A stretch of DNA of 64,000 bases from Porphyromonadaceae bacterium UBA7572 (GTDB lineage Bacteria > Bacteroidota > Bacteroidia > Bacteroidales > Muribaculaceae): positions 1-64,000 of the forward strand of contig DLLC01000063.1 of NCBI GenBank assembly GCA_002476625.1. Reading direction: 5' to 3'. Below the pieces are notes generated by a model. It was given only the letters and a program-made list of their open reading frames with translations. It was not told the origin of the DNA and did not search any database. A program made the translations under genes and the position numbers. Shown here in pieces: positions 1 through 8,580 of this stretch. Positions within the stretch are counted from its first letter, which is position 1. Each line of letters opens with the position of its first letter.

Positions 1-277
1 TTTTACCGGACAGCAATAATTCAAAGTCGTATTTAATTCTCGCCTTCTTATAGCGCAGTTCATCAGTCAGCACATCGGTAGGCTCACCCTCGAGCATGGC
101 CTTAGGCAGCCACACCATGCCCGCCACAGCCGAATTCACCGGCAGACGCTGTCCGCAGCACCCCTCGCCTGTGACCGGATTGTAGGCAACGTGCAGATTA
201 TCATTGCGAGAGCGGTTTTCGGCTATCATGTCAGGCACACTCATAGGCAAACTATAGGTATAGTGTTTTTCAGTCAT
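1..277 (-). CDS. Partial gene, possible phage terminase-like protein (N-terminal fragment)
   Basis: An open frame starts with ATG at 277 and runs off the left edge, giving 92 codons with no stop. Visible pieces are AYNPVTGEGCCGQR near residue 31, VWLPKAMLEGEP near residue 55, and RIKYDFEL just before the edge. From memory, Bacteroidales phage terminase large subunits start with a similar order: YDPVTG.G..G.R, a WLP or VP segment, then a RxRYDFEYW segment ahead of the Walker A region. The match is by eye, and the residues after YDFE do not follow that pattern, so the gene may be divergent or decayed. It could equally be an unrelated hypothetical protein. The ATPase core would lie outside the window. 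Confidence 0.35.
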   Translation of the reverse strand, partial: MTEKHYTYSLPMSVPDMIAENRSRNDNLHVAYNPVTGEGCCGQRLPVNSAVAGMVWLPKAMLEGEPTDVLTDELRYKKARIKYDFELLLSGK

Positions 278-360
278 CGGTATTTTTTTTGAGTGTAAAA
301 CTACATCATCGACCCACTCAAGGGCAATAGCAATCGGGCACAGGAATAGTCCCTTAATAA

Positions 361-408
361 AAAAACACCCATTACCGCCCCCTTATGAGAGAATCGGTAA
401 TGGGTGTT
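361..408 (-). terminator. Rho-independent terminator after the phosphodiesterase gene
   Basis: Perfect 14-bp inverted repeat (364-377 with 395-408) with a 17-nt loop. On the minus strand it is followed by a T-run (A-run at 359-365 on the plus strand). It lies 20 bp past the stop codon of the gene ending at 430. Confidence 0.85.
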
Positions 409-429
409 AAGCGCAATACGCAGTTATTT

Positions 430-1632
430 CTATTTCAGCATATCAGCCACCTCTGCCACAGAGCCATCGTTGGCAGAGGGCTTCACGCCGAGCAAGTGGC
501 ATAGCAGCGGATACACGCACACATTGCGAAACTTGTCGGGCTTCACGTAGCCCACCTTAAAGGCTGGTCCCATGGCACGGAATCCCACCTGCATGTCGCT
601 GCAAGTGTTGTCGAAGCCATGGCTGCCACCACGTCGCACCTTGCGGTCGGTAAACAGCCAGCCCACATCAGGAAGCACCAGCACATCGCCCACGTTAGGA
701 TTACTGCCATAGTGCAAGTACTCAGGGATTTCAGCCTTACGCCACACGCGAATGTGGTCCACGCCTTTCAGCGCCGCTACAATGGAGTCGGCAAATTCCG
801 GCTTTTTCACATAGATATTGGCGGGAAGGTCGCCGTCCACGGCGTCCACCCACTCCTCCTTGATGTATTTCTTCACGGGCACCGTGCGGTCGGCATCGGT
901 CCACGCCATGCCATGGTCGCCGGTCACAATCAAATTCACCTTGCTCGCCTCCGGAAGCAGGCTGATACGGCGCCACATATACGCCAGCACCTCGTCCATG
1001 TGCTCCACCTCCCCTCGGCAGTCTGCCGTCACAGGTCCTGCCACATGGCCAGTGTGGTCGGGTTCTTCAAAATAGCACATGATGAAGTGCGGGCGCTCTT
1101 TCTCCGGCAGCTGAAGCAGGCGCAGCACCTCATCGGCACGCTCCACATCGGTGAGTAAAGGCTTTTTCTGATAATCGTGCCAATAGTTGGCATGGTCGCC
1201 CTTGATGGCCACGTCGCTTCCCACCCAATACACCGTGGCGGTAATCACGCCCTGACGCTTTGCGGTGAGCCATATCGGGTCGCCGCCATAATATTGAGGG
1301 TCGGAACGCGTTTCGGAGTCGCCAAGCGAGTAGCGTTTGCCAGTGGCGCGCACTCGGAAAGAGTTGGCGATAATGCCGTGATGGTCGGGCACGAGTCCTG
1401 TGGCGAGCGTGTAGTGGTTGGGGAAAGTCTTCGATGGGAAAGATGGCTGCATCACCGCCTTCACGCCCTTTTCCGCCATAGAATTGAGGAATGGCGTGGA
1501 GTAAGCCTCACAATAGTCCCAACGGAATCCGTCGAGCGACACGATAATGGTGTACTGGTCGTCGTGGTTATTGGCGGCCCAAGAAGTCAGCGCCACGAGT
1601 GCCACGAGCATAGAGAAAAATAGTCGTTTCAT
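430..1632 (-). CDS. Secreted alkaline-phosphatase-superfamily nucleotide pyrophosphatase/phosphodiesterase (NPP type)
   Basis: An exported type I phosphodiesterase/nucleotide pyrophosphatase of about 400 residues. The chosen ATG at 1632 gives a clean signal peptide (MKRLFFSMLVALVALTSWA). The longer frame upstream would overlap the neighbouring HxlR gene and has no signal. Metal and nucleophile motifs are in the family order: SLDGFRWD (Asp34), the nucleophile Thr69 in KTFPNHYTLATG, EEPDHTGH, VTGDHGM and GSHGFDN near the C-terminus. It should hydrolyse phosphodiester or pyrophosphate bonds of nucleotides or lipid headgroups in the periplasm; the substrate cannot be told from sequence. It is transcribed alone or with the HxlR gene and ends at a strong terminator. 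Confidence 0.9.
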   Translation of the reverse strand: MKRLFFSMLVALVALTSWAANNHDDQYTIIVSLDGFRWDYCEAYSTPFLNSMAEKGVKAVMQPSFPSKTFPNHYTLATGLVPDHHGIIANSFRVRATGKRYSLGDSETRSDPQYYGGDPIWLTAKRQGVITATVYWVGSDVAIKGDHANYWHDYQKKPLLTDVERADEVLRLLQLPEKERPHFIMCYFEEPDHTGHVAGPVTADCRGEVEHMDEVLAYMWRRISLLPEASKVNLIVTGDHGMAWTDADRTVPVKKYIKEEWVDAVDGDLPANIYVKKPEFADSIVAALKGVDHIRVWRKAEIPEYLHYGSNPNVGDVLVLPDVGWLFTDRKVRRGGSHGFDNTCSDMQVGFRAMGPAFKVGYVKPDKFRNVCVYPLLCHLLGVKPSANDGSVAEVADMLK

Positions 1633-1672
1633 ATCACATATATATATCATTAACTTTTTATTCCGTAACCGT

Positions 1673-2053
1673 CTATTGAGACGCATAGCGCTCCCTGTCG
1701 CTGATAATGTCGGCCATATGGTCTTGCACCCAGCCTATCAAGTCGTTCACATGCAAGAGGAAAGAGCGGCTGCGGTCGGTGATGCTGTACTCTACCCTTG
1801 GCGGCACCTCGGCATACACCTTGCGGGTCACAAAGCCATCCTCCTCCAGAACCCGGAGCGTCTGGGTGAGTGACTTCTGCGAAATATCAGGGAGCTCGCG
1901 CTGCAGCTGCTTGAAGCGCAAAGGCCCACTATGCTGCAAAGCGTACAGCGTAAGGAGCGACCATTTGTCGCCCACACGCGAAAGCACATTTCGGATAGGG
2001 CAATTAAAGAGCATATCCTTCACGCTTGTGCCGTTTTCTCTCTGGTTAATCAT
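1673..2053 (-). CDS. HxlR-family winged-helix transcriptional regulator
   Basis: A 126-residue protein with the full HxlR fold: CPIRNVLSRVGDKWSLLTLY at residues 18-37 (the conserved C-P-x-x-x-x-L-x-x-x-x-x-K-W segment), then the recognition region RFKQLQRELPDISQKSLTQ and the wing DGFVTRKVYAEVPPRVEYS. Such regulators respond to electrophiles or redox stress, often through the N-terminal Cys. Neighbours include a cupin protein upstream and flavodoxin-type proteins further on, which fits a redox role. It lies 40 bp upstream of the phosphodiesterase start and may be cotranscribed with it. Confidence 0.9.
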   Translation of the reverse strand: MINQRENGTSVKDMLFNCPIRNVLSRVGDKWSLLTLYALQHSGPLRFKQLQRELPDISQKSLTQTLRVLEEDGFVTRKVYAEVPPRVEYSITDRSRSFLLHVNDLIGWVQDHMADIISDRERYASQ

Positions 2054-2072
2054 ACTGCGTAATAAAAATAAA

Positions 2073-2114
2073 TTGAATGGTTAGAAGCTATTTCCACTAC
2101 TTCTAACCATTCAA
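2073..2114. terminator. 15-bp perfect palindrome upstream of hxlR (terminator or operator)
   Basis: Arms 2073-2087 and 2100-2114 are perfect inverted repeats separated by 12 nt. On the minus strand the tail is TTTATTTTTATT, so it can terminate the cupin transcript coming from 2200. It also sits 20-60 bp upstream of the HxlR start codon, where a dimeric regulator could bind. The sequence does not decide between the two. Confidence 0.6.
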
Positions 2115-2199
2115 AATTAATAAAAAAATATGTTTCCGTCAAATTCCAGGAGTCAATGCAAGCTGCCCCGAGGCTGTACGCATCTGATTTTCTCAGATT

Positions 2200-2574
2200 T
2201 CACTTATCGATGGGAAACACGTTGGCGTCGTCCATGAAGTTGGTGATAGGCTTAGCCTCATACTGTATGCACATCATCACCATGTCGGTGGAGCCTGTGT
2301 TGTTGAGCGCACGAACCCCTGCTGGAGAAATACGGATCACACTGCCCTCGCCCACTTTGTTCACTTCTCCGTCAATCTCATATTCGCCTTCGCCAGAGAT
2401 AATCACATAAAGTTCCTCGTGGGTCTTGTGAGAGTGGCGGAAAGGCGCCTTCTCTCCAGGGGAAAGCCTCTGAAGTGAAGCCTCAGCGCCTGTAAGTCCA
2501 AGTTCCTCGCCCAAAAACATTTTTCCAGCCACATTTTTCCAGCCATTCAGGCTTTTAATTGCATAGTTTGCCAT
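2200..2574 (-). CDS. Small cupin-domain protein
   Basis: About 124 residues with one cupin barrel. The first cupin motif is visible as HSHKTHEELYVIISGEGEYE (metal-ligand His and Glu residues) and the second part as VGEGSVIRISPAGVRAL. There is no signal peptide, so it is cytosolic. The start is taken at 2574 (MANYAIKSL); an ATG nine bases upstream is also possible. The substrate is unknown. A well-formed promoter precedes it and a hairpin follows, so it is probably its own transcript. Confidence 0.85.
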   Translation of the reverse strand: MANYAIKSLNGWKNVAGKMFLGEELGLTGAEASLQRLSPGEKAPFRHSHKTHEELYVIISGEGEYEIDGEVNKVGEGSVIRISPAGVRALNNTGSTDMVMMCIQYEAKPITNFMDDANVFPIDK

Positions 2575-2620
2575 AATAATCAAGATAACAAATTTGAATG
2601 AATTAACTATAATTTCAGCG

Positions 2621-2651
2621 CAAAGTTATAGCCAATCTTGTCTTCATACAA
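2621..2651 (-). promoter_or_regulatory. Bacteroidetes-type promoter of the cupin gene
   Basis: Minus strand: TTG (-33) at 2649-2651, a 20-nt spacer, and TAACTTTG (-7) at 2621-2628. This matches the TTG-N19/20-TAnnTTTG form of the phylum's primary sigma factor. The predicted transcript start is near 2615. Confidence 0.75.
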
Positions 2652-2765
2652 GTAGGCACTATTAGGTAGCTTGGTCACCTAAAGGTTAGCATTGGCGATT
2701 TCGGTCACTTAAAGAGCCGCCATTAACACACATTAACTCATTTTCCAATAGGCAAATGCACACAA

Positions 2766-2800
2766 GAAAAGGCTCAAAGACTATGATGGTCTATGAGCCC
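2766..2800 (-). terminator. Terminator of the long redox/AraC operon
   Basis: Hairpin with arms GGCTCA (2771-2776) and TGAGCC (about 2794-2799) and further pairing inside. On the minus strand it is followed by TTTTCTT. It lies about 75 bp past the stop of the FMN reductase gene. The 2584-2872 gap holds only this and the cupin promoter. Confidence 0.65.
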
Positions 2801-2872
2801 GATTTTTAGAATCTACATCTACGCTCTCGCGCAGACTTTTATCAGATTAGCAGTTTCTGTTTTTTGTCTGTG

Positions 2873-3421
2873 TCATTTGTCGCTGCCCACGCTTTTTCCC
2901 AGTTCGTAGGCGGCCTGCAATTTTGCATTGCCCGCTATTGTGCGCGGACCGTCCACACCACCACAGAAAAGAGTGCCGGCAAGGCGGCTCTTTGGATAGC
3001 AGTCGATCCAACCCGTCAGCCCAGCTTCGGCGCGCTGTGGCACCTCTGGCTCGTCCTCGGCAGCGGTGGTGAGCAGATACACGTCTCGAAACTTGTAGTC
3101 GAGCGAATACATGGCATTCATCCTATCGATAAGCACCTTCATCTGGCCGCTCATCTCATAATAGTAGATGGGCGATGCCCAGCACACAACATCGGCGCTG
3201 ATCACCTTCTGCATGATGGCGTTGGCATCGTCGTCGATCACACATTTGCCTAATTTCTGGCAAGCAAGACAACCCTTGCAAAAGGCAATATTCTTACCCA
3301 CAATCGAGATTTTTTCCACCTCGTTTCCAGCGGCCTTTGCGCCTTCCACAAATTTGTCGGCAAGCATGTCGCTGTTTGAGCCCACACGCAGGCTGGTGGA
3401 TATTACAATCACTTTTTTCAT
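2873..3421 (-). CDS. Flavodoxin-fold NAD(P)H-dependent FMN reductase / iron-sulfur flavoprotein type
   Basis: About 182 residues from the ATG at 3421 (MKKVIVISTSLRVGSNSD), where the first beta strand and phosphate loop begin; the longer frame only adds a basic tail. The Cys cluster FCKGCLACQKLGKC (near residues 50-65) is typical of the NADPH-dependent FMN reductase/iron-sulfur flavoprotein group. WASPIYYYEMSGQMK is the second FMN-contact loop. It likely transfers electrons to FMN and small acceptors in the cytosol. It is the last gene of the operon from about 10.38 kb, 47 bp after the metallophosphoesterase. Confidence 0.88.
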   Translation of the reverse strand: MKKVIVISTSLRVGSNSDMLADKFVEGAKAAGNEVEKISIVGKNIAFCKGCLACQKLGKCVIDDDANAIMQKVISADVVCWASPIYYYEMSGQMKVLIDRMNAMYSLDYKFRDVYLLTTAAEDEPEVPQRAEAGLTGWIDCYPKSRLAGTLFCGGVDGPRTIAGNAKLQAAYELGKSVGSDK

Positions 3422-3468
3422 TTCTTTAATCACGTTTTTTATCGTTCTGCTTTTTTGATTTTTTACCA

Positions 3469-4569
3469 TCATCGTTTAATGGTCAGCACCACATATTCCG
3501 ACTGTGTGCCTATACGGAATTTGCCACCCCAAATGCCCATACCCGAGCTCACATAATAGTGGGTGTGCCCCTTTTGCGTATAGCCGTAGGCCTTTTCATA
3601 CATGGCTCTGGTGATCCATGATGCAGGCCACACTTGCCCATAATGGGTGTGCCCGCTGAACTGGAAGTCCACGCCACAATGCTCCGCCTCCTCTAAGTGG
3701 TAAGGCTGATGGTCGAGCAGAATGGAGAACTCGCCTTTAGGCACCCCGCTCATCAATTTCACCAAGGGCTTGCGGTGCACATTGGTGCGGTCGTCCCTGC
3801 CGATGATGGCAATTCCGCCCACACTCACCACACTGTCGCGAAGAAGAGTGATGCCTGCGTCGTGGTAGAATTTTCTGGCCTTTTCCGAGCCACTGTAATA
3901 CTCGTGGTTGCCAAGAGTGGCATACACCGGAGCCTTCAGGCGGTGGAACTCTTCCGCCACACGCTCCTCAAGCAGTGGCCGCACACTAATGTCGATGATG
4001 TCGCCAGCTATCAGAATCAAGTCGGGGCGCTCTGCATTGATTGTATCCACCCATTTTTTGAATTCCTCTCTCCGGTTGTGATAGCCGAGGTGCAGGTCGC
4101 TCAGAAGCACAATTTTCGCCTCGCCGCCATTAAAGGCTATCGGCTTCGCCGTGGTCAATTGGAGTTGCTGCCGCGTCTTGTGGTAATAATGAATGTTGCC
4201 GTAGCCAAACACAGCCAGCATCAGCGCCAAAATGGCCGTGGCAGTGTAGCCATTGCTGATGAGCCACGCCTTAGGCACGATATGGGCCACCCTGCCTAAG
4301 TCGAGAGCAAGGAAAATCATTACCAGATACAGCAATATGAATATGAACGAGTTGCCCACCTCATACGTAGCCGTTGCGATATCAAGCGGCAGCTTTTCGA
4401 TAATGCCCGAAAAGCCTGCAAACATTGTCAAAAACAATACAGCCCCCACTCCCGTAGCCACCCAGCGCCAAGAATTAGCAAATGGCAGCAAGTGCCAAAT
4501 GTGCCACAGCACATATGTCACGCCCACGATGGGTAAAGCAAAAAATATGACTATCCACATTGCCTTCAT
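3469..4569 (-). CDS. Membrane-anchored metallophosphoesterase
   Basis: 366 residues. The first ~140 hold about four transmembrane segments (e.g. IVIFFALPIVGVTYVLW and VLFLTMFAGFSGIIE). A calcineurin-like phosphoesterase domain follows with all metal motifs: LSDLHLGYH, AGDIID, LGNHEYY, LLDHQPYH and FSGHTHYGQ. This arrangement is the YkuE/YaeI-type integral-membrane phosphoesterase, thought to act on phospholipid-linked pyrophosphates or similar substrates; the actual substrate is unknown. The ATG is 3 bp from the stop of the upstream flavodoxin gene, indicating tight coupling. Confidence 0.92.
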   Translation of the reverse strand: MKAMWIVIFFALPIVGVTYVLWHIWHLLPFANSWRWVATGVGAVLFLTMFAGFSGIIEKLPLDIATATYEVGNSFIFILLYLVMIFLALDLGRVAHIVPKAWLISNGYTATAILALMLAVFGYGNIHYYHKTRQQLQLTTAKPIAFNGGEAKIVLLSDLHLGYHNRREEFKKWVDTINAERPDLILIAGDIIDISVRPLLEERVAEEFHRLKAPVYATLGNHEYYSGSEKARKFYHDAGITLLRDSVVSVGGIAIIGRDDRTNVHRKPLVKLMSGVPKGEFSILLDHQPYHLEEAEHCGVDFQFSGHTHYGQVWPASWITRAMYEKAYGYTQKGHTHYYVSSGMGIWGGKFRIGTQSEYVVLTIKR

Positions 4570-4572
4570 CTA

Positions 4573-5196
4573 TCAATAATCAAGAGTCTGGAGCCACTTG
4601 TCCACTTTCGACATATCGGTGCGGGTCTCGTGGCCGTAGATGCTGAAAGCCTCTTTAAACGTAGCCTTCGGATAGAGTTTCTTCAAGTCGCTCACCACGC
4701 TGCCCAGTCCGCTGCCTTCATGGGTGGAAAACGGAATGATGGTCTTGCCATTCAAGTCATACTTGTCGAAGAAGGTGAACATCACCTGTGGATAGGTGCC
4801 CCACCAGATAGGGCCGCCCACAAACACCACATCATATTGGTCGATGTTCTGCACACCACCTTTGAAGGCAGGCTTCTCGCCACTTTCAGTTTCCTTTTTG
4901 GCAAGCTCCGTCAAGGCATCGTAAGGCATATCGTAGCTCTTCTCAGCCACCACTTCAAAAGCGTCGGCACCGGTCACTTTCTGAATCTCGTCGGCCACTA
5001 ATTTGGTGTTGCCCACCTTCACGTTACCCACAGCGTAATTTTCACCGGGGTGTGAAAAATACACCACCAGCACTTTGCTGCCTTTGCTTTTACTATTTTT
5101 GTTCATATTCTCGCTTGGTTGTTGTTGTGCGCCATTACACGATGCCGGCAAAACCAATGCCAGCAGCATGGCGGCCAATAATTTCACTGTATTCAT
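4573..5196 (-). CDS. Flavodoxin-domain lipoprotein
   Basis: 207 residues with a lipoprotein signal (LALVLPASC, lipid Cys near residue 20), a short polar linker, then a flavodoxin_4-type domain: VLVVYFSHPGENYAVG (FMN phosphate loop), FVGGPIWWGTYP (isoalloxazine loop with the WW pair) and FSTHEGSGLGS. This family is common in Bacteroidales beside AraC regulators and decarboxylase-like proteins. Lipidation would place the FMN domain in the periplasm, which is unusual because flavodoxins work in the cytosol. It may instead reduce periplasmic acceptors. It lies 13 bp after the decarboxylase-cupin gene. Confidence 0.88.
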   Translation of the reverse strand: MNTVKLLAAMLLALVLPASCNGAQQQPSENMNKNSKSKGSKVLVVYFSHPGENYAVGNVKVGNTKLVADEIQKVTGADAFEVVAEKSYDMPYDALTELAKKETESGEKPAFKGGVQNIDQYDVVFVGGPIWWGTYPQVMFTFFDKYDLNGKTIIPFSTHEGSGLGSVVSDLKKLYPKATFKEAFSIYGHETRTDMSKVDKWLQTLDY

Positions 5197-5209
5197 AAGA
5201 TATCTTCTA

Positions 5210-6028
5210 TTATTTCAATGCATTATACGCTTCGTCGCTCACAGGCTCGAGCCATTCGTTGGAGGTGTTCTCTCCAGGCACTTCAAAAGCGAGGTGGGCA
5301 AACCAGCTGTCCTTGGCTGCGCCATGCCAGTGCTTCACGTTGGCAGGAATGTGAATCACAGTGCCAGGCAGGATTTCCTGCGCGGGTTTACCCTCTTCTT
5401 GATACCAGCCGCGGCCGGCCACTCCCACAAGCATCTGGCCACCGCCCTTGGTGGCGTGGTGAATGTGCCAATTGTTGCGGCAGCCTGGCTCAAAAGTGAC
5501 ATTTGCAAAGGGTATCTGCTCACCCGACACGCGTGCCAAATAGCTGTTGCCCTTGAAATACTTGGCATAAGCCGTGTTGGGTTCACCAATGGGAAATATC
5601 ATCTCACGCTGAAAAGCGGCCTTGGCGTCGTCGCCTTTCACATCGTCGGCCCACACTTCCTTGGCGAGATTGAAAGCAGCCCAAGCCTTTGGCCAACCCG
5701 CGTAAAAAGCGATATGGGTAATTATCTCGGCTGCCTCGGAGCGGGTGATGCCATTGGCTTTTGCCGACTGCAGATGATACTTCAGCGAACTGTCGGTAAT
5801 GCCTTGGCTGATAAGCGAGGTGATGGTGACCAAGCTGCGGTCGCGAAGGCTCAAGAGATCGTTGCGGCTCCACACTTCACCAAAAAGGATATCATCGTTG
5901 AGATGTGCAAACTCTGGGGCAAACTCACCCAGCTGGGTGCGGCCTGCCGTCTGTGTAATTTTCTTCTGTGCCATAATATGTGTTGTAGATAGCAGTATGA
6001 GTAATAGCGTAATCACCGTTTTATTCAT
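5210..6028 (-). CDS. Secreted carboxymuconolactone decarboxylase-like / cupin fusion protein
   Basis: 272 residues. A signal peptide (MNKTVITLLLILLSTTHIMA) precedes a carboxymuconolactone decarboxylase/AhpD-like helical domain (residues ~30-125, with LRDRSLVTITSLISQG and HIAFYAGWPKAWAAF) and then a cupin domain (~150-260, NNWHIHHATKGGGQML, HIPANVKHWHGA). The catalytic Cys pair of AhpD is absent, so a peroxidase role is unlikely. In Bacteroidales the combination sits with flavodoxins and AraC regulators, as here. The substrate is unknown. Confidence 0.88.
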   Translation of the reverse strand: MNKTVITLLLILLSTTHIMAQKKITQTAGRTQLGEFAPEFAHLNDDILFGEVWSRNDLLSLRDRSLVTITSLISQGITDSSLKYHLQSAKANGITRSEAAEIITHIAFYAGWPKAWAAFNLAKEVWADDVKGDDAKAAFQREMIFPIGEPNTAYAKYFKGNSYLARVSGEQIPFANVTFEPGCRNNWHIHHATKGGGQMLVGVAGRGWYQEEGKPAQEILPGTVIHIPANVKHWHGAAKDSWFAHLAFEVPGENTSNEWLEPVSDEAYNALK

Positions 6029-6081
6029 AACTTCTTTTTTATTTAATTTGCTTTTCTTACTGTTCTGCTTATTTCACATTT

Positions 6082-7029
6082 TTATTTAATCATCACCAGT
6101 TCGTATTTTTTGCTGCCCAAGCCTATTTTCTCGGCATAGTCGGTGATGTAGGTGCCGTGCTGGCGGTTGATGCGCTCTATGAGAGGCTTCTCATCGTCGC
6201 CGGGCTGCGCCTTGTGGGTGAACACGAGGTCGAGGCAGGCCTGGTCGAGCGCCACGGGGTCGGTGCTGGCAAGTATGCCCATATCCTTGATCTTAGGGTC
6301 GGCGGGGTGGCTGTCGCAGTCGCAATCCACGCTCATATTGTTCATCACATTGATATACACAATGTTGCCCGGGCCGAAATAATCGGCCACGCCCTGTGCC
6401 GCAGCGGCCATGCTCTCCAAAAAGTCGTCCTGCTGTGGCAGGTTTTGCCAGAGCTGCGATGGGTCAGCTACCTTGCCGGCGGTGTGGATATATGCCTTGC
6501 CGTCGGTCGATGCCACGCCTATGCTCTGATTTTTAAGCACTCCGCCAAAGCCGCCCATGGCGTGCCCCTTGAAGTGGGCGAGGTTAATCATATAGTCGTA
6601 ATTGGCGAGGTGATCGCCCACGATATCGTATTTCAGGTGCTTCTTGTCTCTTACGGGGATACGCATCTGCCCATATTCGTCCATCAGATCCACAGCCGCG
6701 ATAGAGTCGAAACCATGGGCATGCACCGTTTCCCAGTGCTTGCCTTTGTCCTGACGGCTGCCGCCATAGGCAGTACAGCACTCCACGAGCGTGCCGTTCA
6801 CCTCATCCACGAGCCCCCGAATCAGGGTAGGCTTCAGATAATTGTGACCGCCCATCTCACCAGTGCTGATTTTCACAGCCACACGCCCATGGGCTGGCAC
6901 ACCAAGCACCTTGTATATGCGCACCAATGCCTCCGGACTGATTTCCTTAGTCATATACACTTTCGGCTGGGCACTACTGATGGAGGCTGCCCCCACAAGT
7001 GCCAATGCCATAACTAATAGCTTTTTCAT
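6082..7029 (-). CDS. Exported DUF362 (iron-sulfur-associated) protein
   Basis: 315 residues with signal peptide MKKLLVMALALVGAASISSA. The body matches DUF362: NLAHFKGHAMGGFGGVLKN and DMGILASTDPVALDQACLDL, plus a CDCD cluster near residue 234. No ferredoxin domain follows, unlike many DUF362 proteins. Its biochemical role is unknown. It shares an operon with flavodoxin-type proteins, so a redox job is plausible by context only. Confidence 0.88.
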   Translation of the reverse strand: MKKLLVMALALVGAASISSAQPKVYMTKEISPEALVRIYKVLGVPAHGRVAVKISTGEMGGHNYLKPTLIRGLVDEVNGTLVECCTAYGGSRQDKGKHWETVHAHGFDSIAAVDLMDEYGQMRIPVRDKKHLKYDIVGDHLANYDYMINLAHFKGHAMGGFGGVLKNQSIGVASTDGKAYIHTAGKVADPSQLWQNLPQQDDFLESMAAAAQGVADYFGPGNIVYINVMNNMSVDCDCDSHPADPKIKDMGILASTDPVALDQACLDLVFTHKAQPGDDEKPLIERINRQHGTYITDYAEKIGLGSKKYELVMIK

Positions 7030-7047
7030 AACTCTATGTTTTTATTC

Positions 7048-7644
7048 TTAAATGTTAGTGCCTGTTGGCGTTTTCTTGATCACTCTCGCAGGATTGCCCA
7101 CCGCCACAGAGTATGGCGGAATATCTCTCGTCACCACTGCGCCGGCTCCTATCACGCTTCCTTTACCAATCGTGACGCCCGGAAGCAAAACTGCACCGCC
7201 GCCTATCCACACCTCGTCTTCTATAGTGACCGGACGGGAATACGTCTGGCACCAAAAGTCGGGATTTAGATTGCTACTGTGGTTACGGACCGACGGGTCG
7301 GTGGAGTGGGTGGCGGTGTAGATTTTCACATCCGATGCTATCAGCACGCGGTTTCCGATATTGATGCGGTTGTTGTCCACAAAAGTGCAGTTCATATTGA
7401 TAATCACATTATTGCCAACGTGAATATTTTTTCCGTATTCGCAATGAAAATCAATGTCGATATGCACACGGTCGCCCAAAGAGCCAAACAGTTGCGCAAA
7501 AATGGCCCGTTTCGACTCTGCGTCGGCGTAATCGCATCCGTTAAGCTGCCTCAAAAGTCGCTTGGCGCGAAGAGCGAGGTCAAGCGTGGAACTGTCGGCG
7601 GTAAAGGTCTCGCCTGCCATACATTTTTCCAGTTCTGTTTTCAT
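7048..7644 (-). CDS. Maltose/galactoside O-acetyltransferase-like (left-handed beta-helix)
   Basis: 198 residues. It has an N-terminal Mac domain ([20 protein letters not shown]) and hexapeptide repeats ([34 protein letters not shown] with the catalytic His, [19 protein letters not shown]). This is the LacA/Maa family, which transfers acetyl from acetyl-CoA to sugars in the cytosol. The specific acceptor is not evident. It lies 42 bp after the AraC gene and 18 bp before DUF362, inside the operon. Confidence 0.92.
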   Translation of the reverse strand: MKTELEKCMAGETFTADSSTLDLALRAKRLLRQLNGCDYADAESKRAIFAQLFGSLGDRVHIDIDFHCEYGKNIHVGNNVIINMNCTFVDNNRINIGNRVLIASDVKIYTATHSTDPSVRNHSSNLNPDFWCQTYSRPVTIEDEVWIGGGAVLLPGVTIGKGSVIGAGAVVTRDIPPYSVAVGNPARVIKKTPTGTNI

Positions 7645-7686
7645 AAATATACAAGAGCCTATTCGTTATTATTTTTTTAAAAAAAA

Positions 7687-8580
7687 TTATGCCGACTTAC
7701 GGTAGTCGGATGGCGTCTGCCCGGTGTGCGACTTGAAGAAGCGCACAAAGTGCTGCGGATACTCAAAGCCGAGCTGCTGGCTCACCTGAGTGATAGAGAG
7801 CGTGTCGTCGTCGAGCAGACGTTTGGCTGCAAGAAGCATACGGTCGTTGATATAGTCCTTAGCCGTGCGGCCTGTCTCCGCTTTCACGAGCGCACCGAAA
7901 TACTTGGCCGAGTAGCAGCACTTGTCGGCAAAGTAGCCCACCGATGGCACGCCCTCTGCCTCGGCCTTCTCAGCGATGTATTGGTCGAGCAAGGCGGTGA
8001 ACTTTTTCACCACAGAATGGTTGATTTCCTCACGGGTCACAAACTGGCGGTCGTAGAACCGAAGGCAATAGTTCAGCAGCAGCTCTATGTTGCTCACAAT
8101 CAGCTCGCGCGAGTGCTTGTCGATGCTGCGGTGCAGCTCTTGCTGAATCATCGAAAGCACACCACGGAAAATTTCTATCTCGCCACAGGAGAGGTGCAGC
8201 GCCTCATTAGAGGTGTAGTCGAAAAACTCGTAGCGGCTGATTTCTCTACCAAGCTGTGTGCGGTTGAGCAAATCGGGGTGAAACACTAATGCCGTCCATT
8301 TCGGCGACTTCACTTCGGGGTTAGGCTCCACATGTACACTCTGTCCAGGAGCAAAACTGGTGACGGTCATCTCATCAAAGTCATACTCTGTGCGGCCATA
8401 CGAGAGTTTGCAGCCTTTATTTTCCTTCAAAAACAGGGCGTACACTCCATAATGACAAGTGTGCTCCTCCAAAACTCCACCCTCTTTATCGAAGCGCACT
8501 ACGCTCACAAGCGGATGGAGTGTTTCAAACCCATAAAGGTCGTTGAAGTCCTGCACATTGTTAAAATAAATATCTTTCAT
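7687..8580 (-). CDS. AraC-family transcriptional regulator
   Basis: 297 residues. The N-terminal cupin-like sensor is about 180 residues; the C-terminal double HTH includes AAKRLLDDDTLSITQVSQQL and GFEYPQHFVRFFKSHTGQ, with TPSDYRKSA at the end. The ATG at 8580 overlaps the stop of the DXS-like gene as TGATG; the codon before it is GTG. The overlap indicates translational coupling. It is placed to control this operon and probably responds to a small aromatic or oxidised compound, but the ligand is unknown. Confidence 0.92.
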   Translation of the reverse strand: MKDIYFNNVQDFNDLYGFETLHPLVSVVRFDKEGGVLEEHTCHYGVYALFLKENKGCKLSYGRTEYDFDEMTVTSFAPGQSVHVEPNPEVKSPKWTALVFHPDLLNRTQLGREISRYEFFDYTSNEALHLSCGEIEIFRGVLSMIQQELHRSIDKHSRELIVSNIELLLNYCLRFYDRQFVTREEINHSVVKKFTALLDQYIAEKAEAEGVPSVGYFADKCCYSAKYFGALVKAETGRTAKDYINDRMLLAAKRLLDDDTLSITQVSQQLGFEYPQHFVRFFKSHTGQTPSDYRKSA

